Shown here: positions 52,815 through 61,443 of the stretch, piece by piece
Layout of the letters: each line of letters begins with the position of its first letter
Numbering within the stretch: the stretch's first letter is position 1
DNA from: Prevotella sp. UBA5379
GTDB taxonomy: Bacteria; Bacteroidota; Bacteroidia; Bacteroidales; Bacteroidaceae
Assembly (NCBI GenBank): GCA_002409785.1
Contig: DHOX01000092.1
Location: forward strand, 33,387-97,386
Length of the DNA stretch: 64,000 nucleotides
Reading direction: 5' to 3'
The notes under the pieces: model-generated
The model's database searches: none
Seen by the model: the letters and a program-made list of their open reading frames with translations, nothing else
What the model was told of the DNA's origin: nothing
Program-made: the position numbers and the translations under genes

Positions 52815-54062
52815 ATGGCTAAAATAAAACCTTTCAGAGGTCTTCGTCCGCCTGTTAGTATGGTGGAAAAAATCGAAAGTCGCCCGTACGATGTCCTTGA
52901 TTCGGAAGAGGCGAGAACTGAGGCTGGAGATGATGAGATGAGCCTCTATCATATTATTAAACCGGAGATCAATTTCCCGGAAGGTACTTCAGAATATGAT
53001 CCAAGGGTCTATAAAAGTGCTGCTGAACAGTTTAAGAAGTTTCGTGAAAAGGGATGGCTGGTCCAGGATTCTCATGAGGACTATTATCTCTATGCCCAGA
53101 CCATGAACGGGAGGACCCAGTATGGGCTGGTGGTCGGAGCTTATGTGGAAGACTATCTTAATGGGGTGATCAAGAGACATGAGCTTACCCGGAAGGACAA
53201 AGAAGATGACCGGATGAAGCATATCCGCGCCACTAACGCAAATATGGAACCGGTATTCCTTGCCTATCCGGACAACCGGGTGCTGAACGATCTGATGATG
53301 CGTTATGCAACTACTCGGCCGGTGTATGATTTTATTGCTCCTTTGGATGGTTTCCGTCATCAGTTCTGGGTCATCAGTGATCCGGATGATATTCAGACGA
53401 TCACCCGTACTTTTGCCGAGATTCCTAACTTGTACATTGCTGACGGTCATCATCGTACGGCTGCAGCTGCACGTGTGGGTGAAGAGAAGGCGGAAAATGA
53501 CCCTGATCATACCGGAAAGGAAGAGTACAACTACTTCATGGCAGTTTGTTTCCAGGCCTCGCAATTGACAATCCTGGACTATAACCGTGTCATCAAGGAT
53601 CTCAACGGGATGACACAGGAAGGATTTCTCAAGGCTCTGTCTGAGAACTTTACGGTGGAGAAGATGGGGCCGGAAGAATACAAACCTGTCCGGCTTCATG
53701 AGTTCAGTCTCTATCTGGATGGTAACTGGTACAGGTTGGAAGCCCGTCCTGGAACTTTTGATGACAAGGATCCGATCGGTATACTGGATGTAGACATCTC
53801 TTCACGGTTGATTCTCAATGATCTGATGGGGATCAAGGATCTTCGTACGGATGAGAGAATTGATTTCGTCGGTGGTCTGAGAGGGCTGAAAGAACTCAAA
53901 CGGCGGGTGGATAGTGGTGAGATGCGATGGGCACTGGCTTTATATCCGGTGAGCATGAAGCAGATTATGAATATTGCAGACAGTGGTAAGATTATGCCTC
54001 CGAAAGCAACCTGGTTTGAGCCCAAACTTCGTTCTGGCCTTATCGTTCATCTGCTTTCCTGA
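52815..54062 (+). CDS. DUF1015 family protein, possible serine enzyme
   Basis: 415-residue cytoplasmic protein of family DUF1015 (PF06245), beginning AKIKPFRGLRPP, with the family SRPYDVL-type segment (here ESRPYDVLDSEEA), QTMNGRTQYGLVVGAYVEDY, KRHELT, and the highly conserved ADGHHRTAAAA (Asp210, His212, His213, Arg214), ending near MPPKATWFEPKLRSGL. Function not established. The DGHHR motif reminds me of the ParB/SerK-type serine kinase fold, and the gene directly follows serC-serA (15-base gap), so a step in serine metabolism is a reasonable inference. No serB-like phosphatase is in this operon. Confidence 0.85.
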   Translation: MAKIKPFRGLRPPVSMVEKIESRPYDVLDSEEARTEAGDDEMSLYHIIKPEINFPEGTSEYDPRVYKSAAEQFKKFREKGWLVQDSHEDYYLYAQTMNGRTQYGLVVGAYVEDYLNGVIKRHELTRKDKEDDRMKHIRATNANMEPVFLAYPDNRVLNDLMMRYATTRPVYDFIAPLDGFRHQFWVISDPDDIQTITRTFAEIPNLYIADGHHRTAAAARVGEEKAENDPDHTGKEEYNYFMAVCFQASQLTILDYNRVIKDLNGMTQEGFLKALSENFTVEKMGPEEYKPVRLHEFSLYLDGNWYRLEARPGTFDDKDPIGILDVDISSRLILNDLMGIKDLRTDERIDFVGGLRGLKELKRRVDSGEMRWALALYPVSMKQIMNIADSGKIMPPKATWFEPKLRSGLIVHLLS

Positions 54063-54092
54063 CCATAAGTGGATCAATGTGAGCTATTCGGT

Positions 54093-54677
54093 ATGGTAGA
54101 TGAATATATCACAATAAATCGTATAGGCGAGGGATTTTACTCCGAGAAGCGAAGTAAGTTCCTCGCCTTTGCACATCATGTCACCTCAAAAGATGAAGTG
54201 AGGGTGCTGTTAAAATCTTATCAGACAAAATATTATAATGCACGTCATATCTGCTATGCCTATATTCTCGGGCCAGAGCAGAAGGAGTTCCGTGCAGTGG
54301 ATAATGGAGAGCCTTCTTCAACGGCAGGGAAACCGATTCTTGGTCAGATCATCAGTCATGGACTGACTGATGTTGCCGTTTATGTTATCCGCTATTATGG
54401 TGGGGTCAATCTCGGTACTGGCGGATTGATCAGAGCCTACCGCACCGCTGCCGAGGATGCCCTGAATCATTCTGGACATATTAGGAAGTTTGTTGAGGAA
54501 CAGATTACTTATCGTTTCCCTTATCCGATGATGAATGCCGTAATGCACGTTGTCAAGGAGATGAATCCAAGAATTGTCAGTCAGGCTTTTGATACGAATT
54601 GCTGTTTGGTCCTGGCTATCCGGAAGAGGGATGCCGAGACCTTACGAAAAAGGCTGTCAGATTTGAGTTTCGAATAA
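54093..54677 (+). CDS. YigZ/IMPACT family protein
   Basis: 194 residues from ATG 54093; the frame opens earlier at a GTG (54069), but family proteins start near the IGEGFYSEKRSKFLAFAHHV segment, so the later start is preferred. N-terminal IMPACT domain (about 1-120) with YNARHICYAYILG, the signature NGEPSSTAGKPILGQI, and YYGGVNLGTGGLIRAY; C-terminal DUF1949-like domain (about 125-194). Bacterial members are often annotated as proline dipeptidase or co-factor-binding, but real function is unclear; the eukaryotic homologue inhibits Gcn2. Last gene of the serC unit, 30 bases after DUF1015. Confidence 0.9.
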   Translation: MVDEYITINRIGEGFYSEKRSKFLAFAHHVTSKDEVRVLLKSYQTKYYNARHICYAYILGPEQKEFRAVDNGEPSSTAGKPILGQIISHGLTDVAVYVIRYYGGVNLGTGGLIRAYRTAAEDALNHSGHIRKFVEEQITYRFPYPMMNAVMHVVKEMNPRIVSQAFDTNCCLVLAIRKRDAETLRKRLSDLSFE

Positions 54678-54715
54678 TTTTTCTAAAGATTCTTGGTTTT
54701 GTCCGAAATTAATTG

Positions 54716-54723
54716 TAATTTTG
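54716..54723 (+). promoter_or_regulatory. -7 promoter box of tRNA-Ser
   Basis: TAATTTTG, exact TAnnTTTG match, nine bases before the mature tRNA 5' end; CTTG lies 20 bases upstream as a weak -33 element (54692-54695). Confidence 0.6.
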
Positions 54724-54732
54724 CACCCGTCA

Positions 54733-54821
54733 GGAAGATTGGCAGAGTGACCGAATGCGCTGGACTCGAAATCCGGTATACCCCTTTTCGGGTATCGGGG
54801 GTTTGAATCCCTCATCTTCCG
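54733..54821 (+). tRNA. tRNA-Ser (anticodon CGA)
   Basis: 89-base class II tRNA: acceptor GGAAGAT/ATCTTCC with discriminator G, anticodon loop CTCGAAA giving CGA (reads UCG), a long variable arm (TACCCC...GGGTA), and T-arm with GGTTTGAATCC. CCA is not encoded. Confidence 0.96.
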
Positions 54822-54889
54822 CAATTCACTATGGTGTGGCAGAGAGGCATTCTGCTTATTTGAGAAGTATTAGATAAAAGAGAAAATCT

Positions 54890-57800
54890 TTATCTCTTGC
54901 CACAGCAAAGCCGGGAATAGGGACAGTGATCACATTGTTTTGCATCTTCTGTGGCAGTCAGCGCAATTTCTGGATTGAAAATATCAGATAAGATCCCTCG
55001 TATATTTTCTTCAAAATTGTCGGTATTCTTGTCTCCCTTTTCATTTTCGTATTTTTTGATGTCCGTAATAGGCTCTTTGCCGATTCTAAGAGGAACGATC
55101 TCTTCACCGGAGTGTTGGATGAAGAGCAGGGAAGGACTGACCGGCAGATCATTCACATCATATCTTTTTTCTCCTTCATCATTTCTTTCGTTTCTGACGA
55201 TACCTGCATAGAGCATGGCCTGAAGGTAATAATCTGTATGGTTGGCCAGTTTTTTGCCTGAGAAAATATCCCCCAGATCCCGGACGGCCATTTTATTGTT
55301 ATTTCCAGTCTTGTAGTCAATGACGCGCAGGGTAGGGCCTTCTGCAGGAATATTGACCTGATCGAGCCGGTCAATATTTCCGAAAATGGTCATGGTTCGT
55401 CTTTCCTGTCGTGTAGGAAAGGAGATGGAGGCTTCTACTCTTTTTTCTAATCCAAGAATCTGGAAAGGTGTGGACTTCAGATCTATCTCCAGAAGTTTCC
55501 TGATATAATCGATCACTACCTGACGATTGATGATCTGCAATCCATTATATTTGACTGGCGTATGTGGCCCGACCTTGAAGAGATCCTGTCTGAATGCATT
55601 ATCCACGCACTGTTCGATAATTGCCGGGTTCCTGAGGGCATTCTTGAGTTCATCTTCCCGGATCATGATTGGACGGATGATGTCTGTAGTCTGCTCTCCT
55701 TGGGGGGTCTTTTCTGTACGGGTGTCGCCGGGTGCGGCAAGATGAAGATAAAAAAGTTGGCAGGCCAGGTGGAAGATATTCCCGAAGGTACGGTTATCCA
55801 CTCTGTCCTCATCAATTTCATCCGGTTCCTTGATTTTTGCGATATATTTATAGTAGAATTGGAGAGGGCAACGGATATAAGTATTCAAAGCGGTAGGAGA
55901 GAGACGATGCATTTGGCGGATGGCCTGCATCACCTGTTCGTCTTTTTCTATTGACGAGCGTGTGCGGATGACAGGTTTCTGACCTGCTGTCAGATTTTCT
56001 GTGCGAATGGATTGTGGACTCTCGACCATTAGCTGGAGCATAAACCTGGACATTTCTCCTGTCTGTCCATTATTGGTGGCATTGTCGTAAACGAGAGTAA
56101 CGTCTTTTGCTCTTTGCAGAAGACGGTAGAAATAATAGGAATAGATGGCCACTTTATGATCCACCGTTGTCAACCCGTAAGCCTTGCGGATGGAATAAGG
56201 AATGAAAGAAGTATCATTAACTCCTTTAGGGATATTTCCTTCGTTGCAGGACAGAAGCAGGACATGGTCGAAATCAAGATTTCTGGTCTCCAGTATTCCC
56301 ATAATTTGTATACCTACAGCAGGTTCTCCATGAAAGGGAATGGTTGTTGAGTTTATGAGTTGAGTCATGAGCCGCTGATAGGTATGGATGTCAATGTTCA
56401 AATCCTCCTGATCAATCAGATTACAAAGGCGGTTGATGAGCGTATACATCCTGAAGAGAGATTCCTGAAAGAGAGGATCGCTTTTAACCTGTTCCTCTTT
56501 TCCTTCTCCCTTGGTGGCATCATGGTAGTTTATCCCTATCGTCTGGAGTATCTCAAGGAGCCAGTGAGATAGTCCGCTGAGTGAATGCGAGGGCGTTTGA
56601 AGTAAAAGATCCAGTCCCTTGTCATTTCCCGTTGAAGGACATTCTGTCTTGAGCTTGTCTGCTGACAGATAGAATCGTTTATGATTATTCAAGAAGTCTC
56701 TGAGTTCTTTGATATGACCGGATATGAATTTAGAATAAGGGTGTTGAAGAATTTTGTTGACTCCACGGAAAAGGAATTTTCTTATATCTTCCCGGTAGCT
56801 ATGGGTATGCAGGTCTACAAGTAAGGTGACCAGGGTGCTGACAGGAGACTGTGACAACGGATAACCGGTGGTCACATTTACTTTGGTCACTTCTGGTGGC
56901 AGACTATGGATGATGGTCGGCAGGAGACTTTCATCAGCCATGACGATGGCTGTGCGTCTGCCGGCTTCGATCCTGTGATTTTCTTTCAGCCAGTCACTGA
57001 CATACCTTGCCTGGAGATTTTCGGTACTTGCACTGATGAACGTGACAGATTTGGGTGTTACCATATTTTTATAGATCTCATCGTTCTCATTATCCAGTTC
57101 ATTAGGATAGTTCTTGAGATATTGAGCGATATAATGTCCGGCTTCATGGTCTTGGTCTTTTTTCGGCATATAATAGTCATCAAAGTCCCAGTAGAATTTA
57201 GCTTTATTGTCTTTTTTAAGGCGGTCACAAAGGGCCAGTTCAACCTTTTGCATCATATTGAAACCGACAAAAAGGTACTTGGAGTGTTTCCATTTCAGGT
57301 CCGGATCAGTTGCAACTTCCCTGTAGAGTGCTCCTTCATAGGCTAATTTCTGGTCTTTTAGGGACTGATTAAACTGATGATAGATGTCGGCAAAGTGGCT
57401 CCAGAGGGTAATGAATCGTTTTTTCAGAACACTTTCTTGGTCTTCAGAGAAATTGCTGAAGAACTGTTTGAGAATCTTTTTCTGTTCATCACTGAGGTAG
57501 CTTACATCATCTAATTCATGAATATCTTTCAGGTTGGTGAATATTTGATCCGCATCGGCCATATTTTTGTCGATGTCATCGAAGTCTGTAATCAGCAACT
57601 GCCCCCATCCATAGAATTTATCGAGTGATTCCTGTTCACCGGTAACCTTGTGATAAACCTTATAAAGCTCACTGACAAGTTTGATGGGGTCCCCGACAGT
57701 CCTTTGGCTGTGTTTCCGGAAGAGGTCACTGATGGTGATGCAGGTCGGGCTCCATAGCGGATGATCCACTTGTACAGCCAACTCTTGATTTAAAAACAGA

Positions 57801-57898
57801 GAGGCTCGTTTATTAGGAAAGACAACAGTGATATGACTGAGTTGATCCTCATATTTGCGGATAATATCCTGAGCTACATAATGGAGAAAAGTTTGCAT
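54890..57898 (-). CDS. AddB-like PD-(D/E)XK nuclease with iron-sulfur staple
   Basis: 1002-residue partner of the adjacent UvrD-type helicase-nuclease; together they should process double-strand breaks for recombination. N-terminal degenerate helicase domain (VVFPNKRASLFLNQELA, with no proper Walker A lysine motif) and C-terminal nuclease: RVIDYKTGN holds the catalytic Asp and Lys, preceded by an upstream Cys in YIRCPLQFYYKYIAKI and followed by C-x2-C-x5-C at the extreme C-terminus (QCDHCPYSRLCC). One upstream plus three late cysteines is the AddB 4Fe-4S staple pattern. Bacteroidetes AddB proteins are very divergent, hence the AddB-like label. Follows the addA-like gene by 54 bases. Confidence 0.85.
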   Translation of the reverse strand: MQTFLHYVAQDIIRKYEDQLSHITVVFPNKRASLFLNQELAVQVDHPLWSPTCITISDLFRKHSQRTVGDPIKLVSELYKVYHKVTGEQESLDKFYGWGQLLITDFDDIDKNMADADQIFTNLKDIHELDDVSYLSDEQKKILKQFFSNFSEDQESVLKKRFITLWSHFADIYHQFNQSLKDQKLAYEGALYREVATDPDLKWKHSKYLFVGFNMMQKVELALCDRLKKDNKAKFYWDFDDYYMPKKDQDHEAGHYIAQYLKNYPNELDNENDEIYKNMVTPKSVTFISASTENLQARYVSDWLKENHRIEAGRRTAIVMADESLLPTIIHSLPPEVTKVNVTTGYPLSQSPVSTLVTLLVDLHTHSYREDIRKFLFRGVNKILQHPYSKFISGHIKELRDFLNNHKRFYLSADKLKTECPSTGNDKGLDLLLQTPSHSLSGLSHWLLEILQTIGINYHDATKGEGKEEQVKSDPLFQESLFRMYTLINRLCNLIDQEDLNIDIHTYQRLMTQLINSTTIPFHGEPAVGIQIMGILETRNLDFDHVLLLSCNEGNIPKGVNDTSFIPYSIRKAYGLTTVDHKVAIYSYYFYRLLQRAKDVTLVYDNATNNGQTGEMSRFMLQLMVESPQSIRTENLTAGQKPVIRTRSSIEKDEQVMQAIRQMHRLSPTALNTYIRCPLQFYYKYIAKIKEPDEIDEDRVDNRTFGNIFHLACQLFYLHLAAPGDTRTEKTPQGEQTTDIIRPIMIREDELKNALRNPAIIEQCVDNAFRQDLFKVGPHTPVKYNGLQIINRQVVIDYIRKLLEIDLKSTPFQILGLEKRVEASISFPTRQERRTMTIFGNIDRLDQVNIPAEGPTLRVIDYKTGNNNKMAVRDLGDIFSGKKLANHTDYYLQAMLYAGIVRNERNDEGEKRYDVNDLPVSPSLLFIQHSGEEIVPLRIGKEPITDIKKYENEKGDKNTDNFEENIRGILSDIFNPEIALTATEDAKQCDHCPYSRLCCGKR

Positions 57899-57952
57899 GT
57901 CTGATGATTTTAATTTTAAAGAAATGAAAGGACGCTAAATGAAAGGTGATGG

Positions 57953-60900
57953 TCAGGGCTGGGCCTCTTCTTTGGAATCATGATCATCATCAGGTCTGAC
58001 TTGGGTCACCTGATTCGGGTATACATACCATAAGTATCCCGAGACTTCAGGGTAGTGCATCCGTCTCAGGAGAGTCATATAATCCCTGACTTGCTCTTCA
58101 TATTCTTTGTGGGGCTTTCCGAACTTGAAATCGACCACGATCATTTCCTTCCCATCTGTCATGACACGGTCTGGTCGTTTCTCAATGACTTCGTTTGTAA
58201 CCGGGTCAGTATAGAGAATAGTACACTCATTAAACAATTCCCAATGGCTTGAAAACCAGTTTTTTACCTTCGGTGACTGAAGCCTTTGTTTCATTTCTTT
58301 TCTCAATTTTTCCTTACTTAGATAACCCGTGTCAAGTACACCTTCCTGTTCAAGTTGGCTGAGTGCCTGATCCACATCGTCAAGGGTATGGATGGAAGAG
58401 AAAATGGCATGAAGTACATTACCGGTCTGGATATAGGTGTTATGGACTTGTGCTTCTTCATCTTCTCCTCCGATAAAATCTTTACTTTTATTACTTTGCC
58501 GGAAATCAATCCTGTTTTCATAATTGTTAATGGCAATGATTTTTGGTTCAGGTTGCTGGAGAAAAACGTTGCGGGACACAGTTTTTCCTCCTGGTTTTCT
58601 ATTTATATCAGGGGTGCCATAATCGAAGGCTAATGTCTGGCTGTTGTCATCTTCCTTGTCGTCAATTTTATCCTTGTCGGATATATCGTCCTCTGCCGGT
58701 TCGTCCTGGTTGAAAGTTTTCAAGGTAGCACCTTCCAGTTCCTGGCTCAATTGAGGTAAGACCTTTTCGATTACATCGCTTTCATCGACTGGTTCGGAAG
58801 GTTTACCGTCATCCGCTTTCATCCGTTGTTTTCCCTTATTCTTATGCTTTCCGAAAATGTACAGGCCTCTTTTAGGACGAGTGAAGGCAACGTAGAGTAG
58901 GTTCATGTTGTCTACGATATTCTGTGAATGTTCATTATTGTAGAAAGGCTCATAAATGGATCCGCTTATCTGGTTCTTGTACAAGTCTACCGGCACGACA
59001 GGCAATTTGCTATATGGGGGTTCTGAAGGTGTGCACCATATCGTATATCCCGGCTTTTCAAGTGTCCAGTCACAGAAGGGGATGATGACATGGTCAAATT
59101 CCAGACCTTTGCTCTTATGAATAGTCAGAAGTCGGATGCCGTCTGTCTCATCACTTTGGATAGACCGGAGATGAAGGTCCTCATCCCATACTTTCAGAAA
59201 ATCATTGATGTCTGGGACATGGTCTTGCAGGTACTCGCTGACCTGGTCATAGAAAGCACAGACGTATGCGCTTTGTTCTTCCATTACTGCAAGGTCGAAA
59301 ATGGAATAGAGTTGTTCTATGAGATCCATCAGAGGTTGTCCTTCCAGTTCGTCGAGATGGTTGACATAATCGTCAGGCAATTGAGTTTTCAATTGTTCCT
59401 CCAGCGTATTTCCGGAACAAAGGAATATCTTACTGTCTGCTTTCAAGGGATTTTTGATTCCTGTCTGATAAGCTTTTGTCAGATTGGCTAAAGTGAGCAG
59501 GTCATCCCGGTGTGTGATAAAACGCAAGGCGTCCACCAGGATGTTCACAGCCTGAGAGGCATCCAGGCGGAATGCCAGATCGCTGACCAGAGTCACGTCA
59601 GGGAGTTTTTCCATGAAATAAGCACCGATTTCCTGGATGGTCGGATTTTTCCTCACCAGGATGGCAATGTCACTCGGCCGGCATCCCTGATCAAGTAGTG
59701 TCCGGACAGTTTCGACAGTCTTTTGCAGCATCTTGTCGTGGTACGAGTTGTTGTCGGGGAGCAGTTCAACATGCACGTAACCTTGATTCTCCTTCCCTTC
59801 TGGAACTTTCTGACAGAGATTCTCCTGGGAATAGGCTTGTTGCAATTCTTCCGTATCCTTTTCCTTTTCGCCGGACCAGGACTGGCTGGCTTTCAAAAAG
59901 AAAATATTGTTGAAAGCTACGATCCTTTTGTCCGAGCGATAGTTAACATCTAATATTTTCTTGTTCACCTGATCAGATGAGAACTCTTTAGTATCTATAT
60001 TCTGGAGAAGTCTCCAGTCTCCTCCCCGCCACCGGTAAATGCTTTGCTTAATATCCCCGACAATGAGATTCTGGGCAAGATGTTCAGAGGGTGGTTGTCC
60101 ATGGGACATGGTCTCCTGAAGGAGAACTTTAAAATTGTACCATTGAATCCTGCTCGTATCCTGAAATTCATCCATCATGATATGTTCCAAATGAGCTCCG
60201 ATTTTCTCGAAGATGAAAGGTGAGTCATTGTCACAAACCAGGGAATGGAGTAGGTTTTGCGTATCACTGAGTAGAAAACGGTTTGCCTCCTGGTTACTGA
60301 TCCGCACTTTCTCTCCGATTTTCCCCAGTAATCTTAAGTTGTCAAGATGTCGTAAGGTGAGGTCTGCTGATTTGTAGGCCTTGACGAGATCTGGGCGGGC
60401 CGTTTCGGTCTGTCTGAGCAGAGTCCACAAATGATCCTGGACCAACTGGTAGATGCCGCTTCCGGGAGTTGCCCTCTTCTTTGTAACCCAGTTCTTGGGA
60501 TCTTCCAGGCAACTGCAGACGGTCTTGTTTACTAATTTTGACTCATCGGTGAATTCCCCCCTTTCAAGTTTGGCAAAATAGCTCCAGATGCCTTTTTCTC
60601 CTCTGTTGAGGTCAGAGGCAGAGAAACCGTTACGATCCATTTCTTCAAAGAAATGATCGGCATATTTTTTGATATTCTCCTTTGCTTTCTGCCGGATAGC
60701 ACGGAGCTCTTTTGAATAGTCCGGGAAGAAAGTACTTTCTGGAGACATGAGGGGCTGCAGATCATAGGAATGTTCTTTATAGGCATCTTCGAAGATATTC
60801 TTTCCAAAGTTCTTGATCTGTCCCATGATGTTCCATCCTTTGTCATCATCCATTTTTTCATGGATGTAGTCCATGATCCATGACAGGACAGGACTTTTCT

Positions 60901-61372
60901 CATCCAATTGCTCAATGAGATCATCCACAGCCTGTTCCATTACTTCCTCATCATTCAGGCTTATGTTCAGACTGGCTGTCAGGTCAAGTTCACGGGCGAG
61001 GTTTCTTAATACCGTCTGAAAGAAAGCATCAATTGTCTCAATTCGAAAATCATTAAAATGGTGGAGGAGGAGGCTGAGGCACCCTCCTGCACGTTGTCTG
61101 ATCAGTCTTTCTCCTAATCCCGTGTTTTGCTGTACTTCTTTTAGGTATTCTTCCGAATCGTTTAGGTGATGAGAAATACCATAAAGTTGGGACAGGATGC
61201 GCATCTTCATCTCTTCAGTGGCTTTATTGGTAAAAGTTACGGCCAGTATTCCCCGGTAGGATTGTGGATTGAGTATGAGCAATGAGATATATTGTGTAGC
61301 AAGTTTAAAGGTCTTTCCAGCCCCGGCACTTGCTCTGTAAACGGTCAGAGGTTTCATCATTTCTGTTTTCAT
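57953..61372 (-). CDS. AddA-like UvrD-family helicase-nuclease
   Basis: 1139-residue superfamily 1 helicase with a C-terminal nuclease domain. Motifs: Walker A SAGAGKTFKLA (about 15-25), TFTNKATEEM (motif Ia), MMDEFQDTSRIQ (motif II), VGDIKQSIYRWRGGD (motif III), NYRSDKRIV (IV), LLTIHKSKGLEFDHVI (V), LLYVAFTRPK (VI), and near the end VVDFKFGKPHKEYEEQV, the PD-(D/E)XK nuclease core with Asp and Lys. This is the AddA layout; RecB would need a RecC and RecD partner, absent here. The linker at about 830-900 is acidic and likely disordered. Between a DUF5686-like gene (upstream) and the AddB-like gene, same strand. Confidence 0.88.
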   Translation of the reverse strand: MKTEMMKPLTVYRASAGAGKTFKLATQYISLLILNPQSYRGILAVTFTNKATEEMKMRILSQLYGISHHLNDSEEYLKEVQQNTGLGERLIRQRAGGCLSLLLHHFNDFRIETIDAFFQTVLRNLARELDLTASLNISLNDEEVMEQAVDDLIEQLDEKSPVLSWIMDYIHEKMDDDKGWNIMGQIKNFGKNIFEDAYKEHSYDLQPLMSPESTFFPDYSKELRAIRQKAKENIKKYADHFFEEMDRNGFSASDLNRGEKGIWSYFAKLERGEFTDESKLVNKTVCSCLEDPKNWVTKKRATPGSGIYQLVQDHLWTLLRQTETARPDLVKAYKSADLTLRHLDNLRLLGKIGEKVRISNQEANRFLLSDTQNLLHSLVCDNDSPFIFEKIGAHLEHIMMDEFQDTSRIQWYNFKVLLQETMSHGQPPSEHLAQNLIVGDIKQSIYRWRGGDWRLLQNIDTKEFSSDQVNKKILDVNYRSDKRIVAFNNIFFLKASQSWSGEKEKDTEELQQAYSQENLCQKVPEGKENQGYVHVELLPDNNSYHDKMLQKTVETVRTLLDQGCRPSDIAILVRKNPTIQEIGAYFMEKLPDVTLVSDLAFRLDASQAVNILVDALRFITHRDDLLTLANLTKAYQTGIKNPLKADSKIFLCSGNTLEEQLKTQLPDDYVNHLDELEGQPLMDLIEQLYSIFDLAVMEEQSAYVCAFYDQVSEYLQDHVPDINDFLKVWDEDLHLRSIQSDETDGIRLLTIHKSKGLEFDHVIIPFCDWTLEKPGYTIWCTPSEPPYSKLPVVPVDLYKNQISGSIYEPFYNNEHSQNIVDNMNLLYVAFTRPKRGLYIFGKHKNKGKQRMKADDGKPSEPVDESDVIEKVLPQLSQELEGATLKTFNQDEPAEDDISDKDKIDDKEDDNSQTLAFDYGTPDINRKPGGKTVSRNVFLQQPEPKIIAINNYENRIDFRQSNKSKDFIGGEDEEAQVHNTYIQTGNVLHAIFSSIHTLDDVDQALSQLEQEGVLDTGYLSKEKLRKEMKQRLQSPKVKNWFSSHWELFNECTILYTDPVTNEVIEKRPDRVMTDGKEMIVVDFKFGKPHKEYEEQVRDYMTLLRRMHYPEVSGYLWYVYPNQVTQVRPDDDHDSKEEAQP

Positions 61373-61443
61373 TATGCTAATCGTTAATCAAGTATGATTC
61401 TTTGTTTTCAGCGAGTGGTAGGTGTTTTAGGGAAGAAATGCAA

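Noticed and set aside
54069..54092. GTG start at 54069 for the YigZ-type gene
   Set aside because: Adds eight residues not found in the family; ATG 54093 places the conserved segment correctly.
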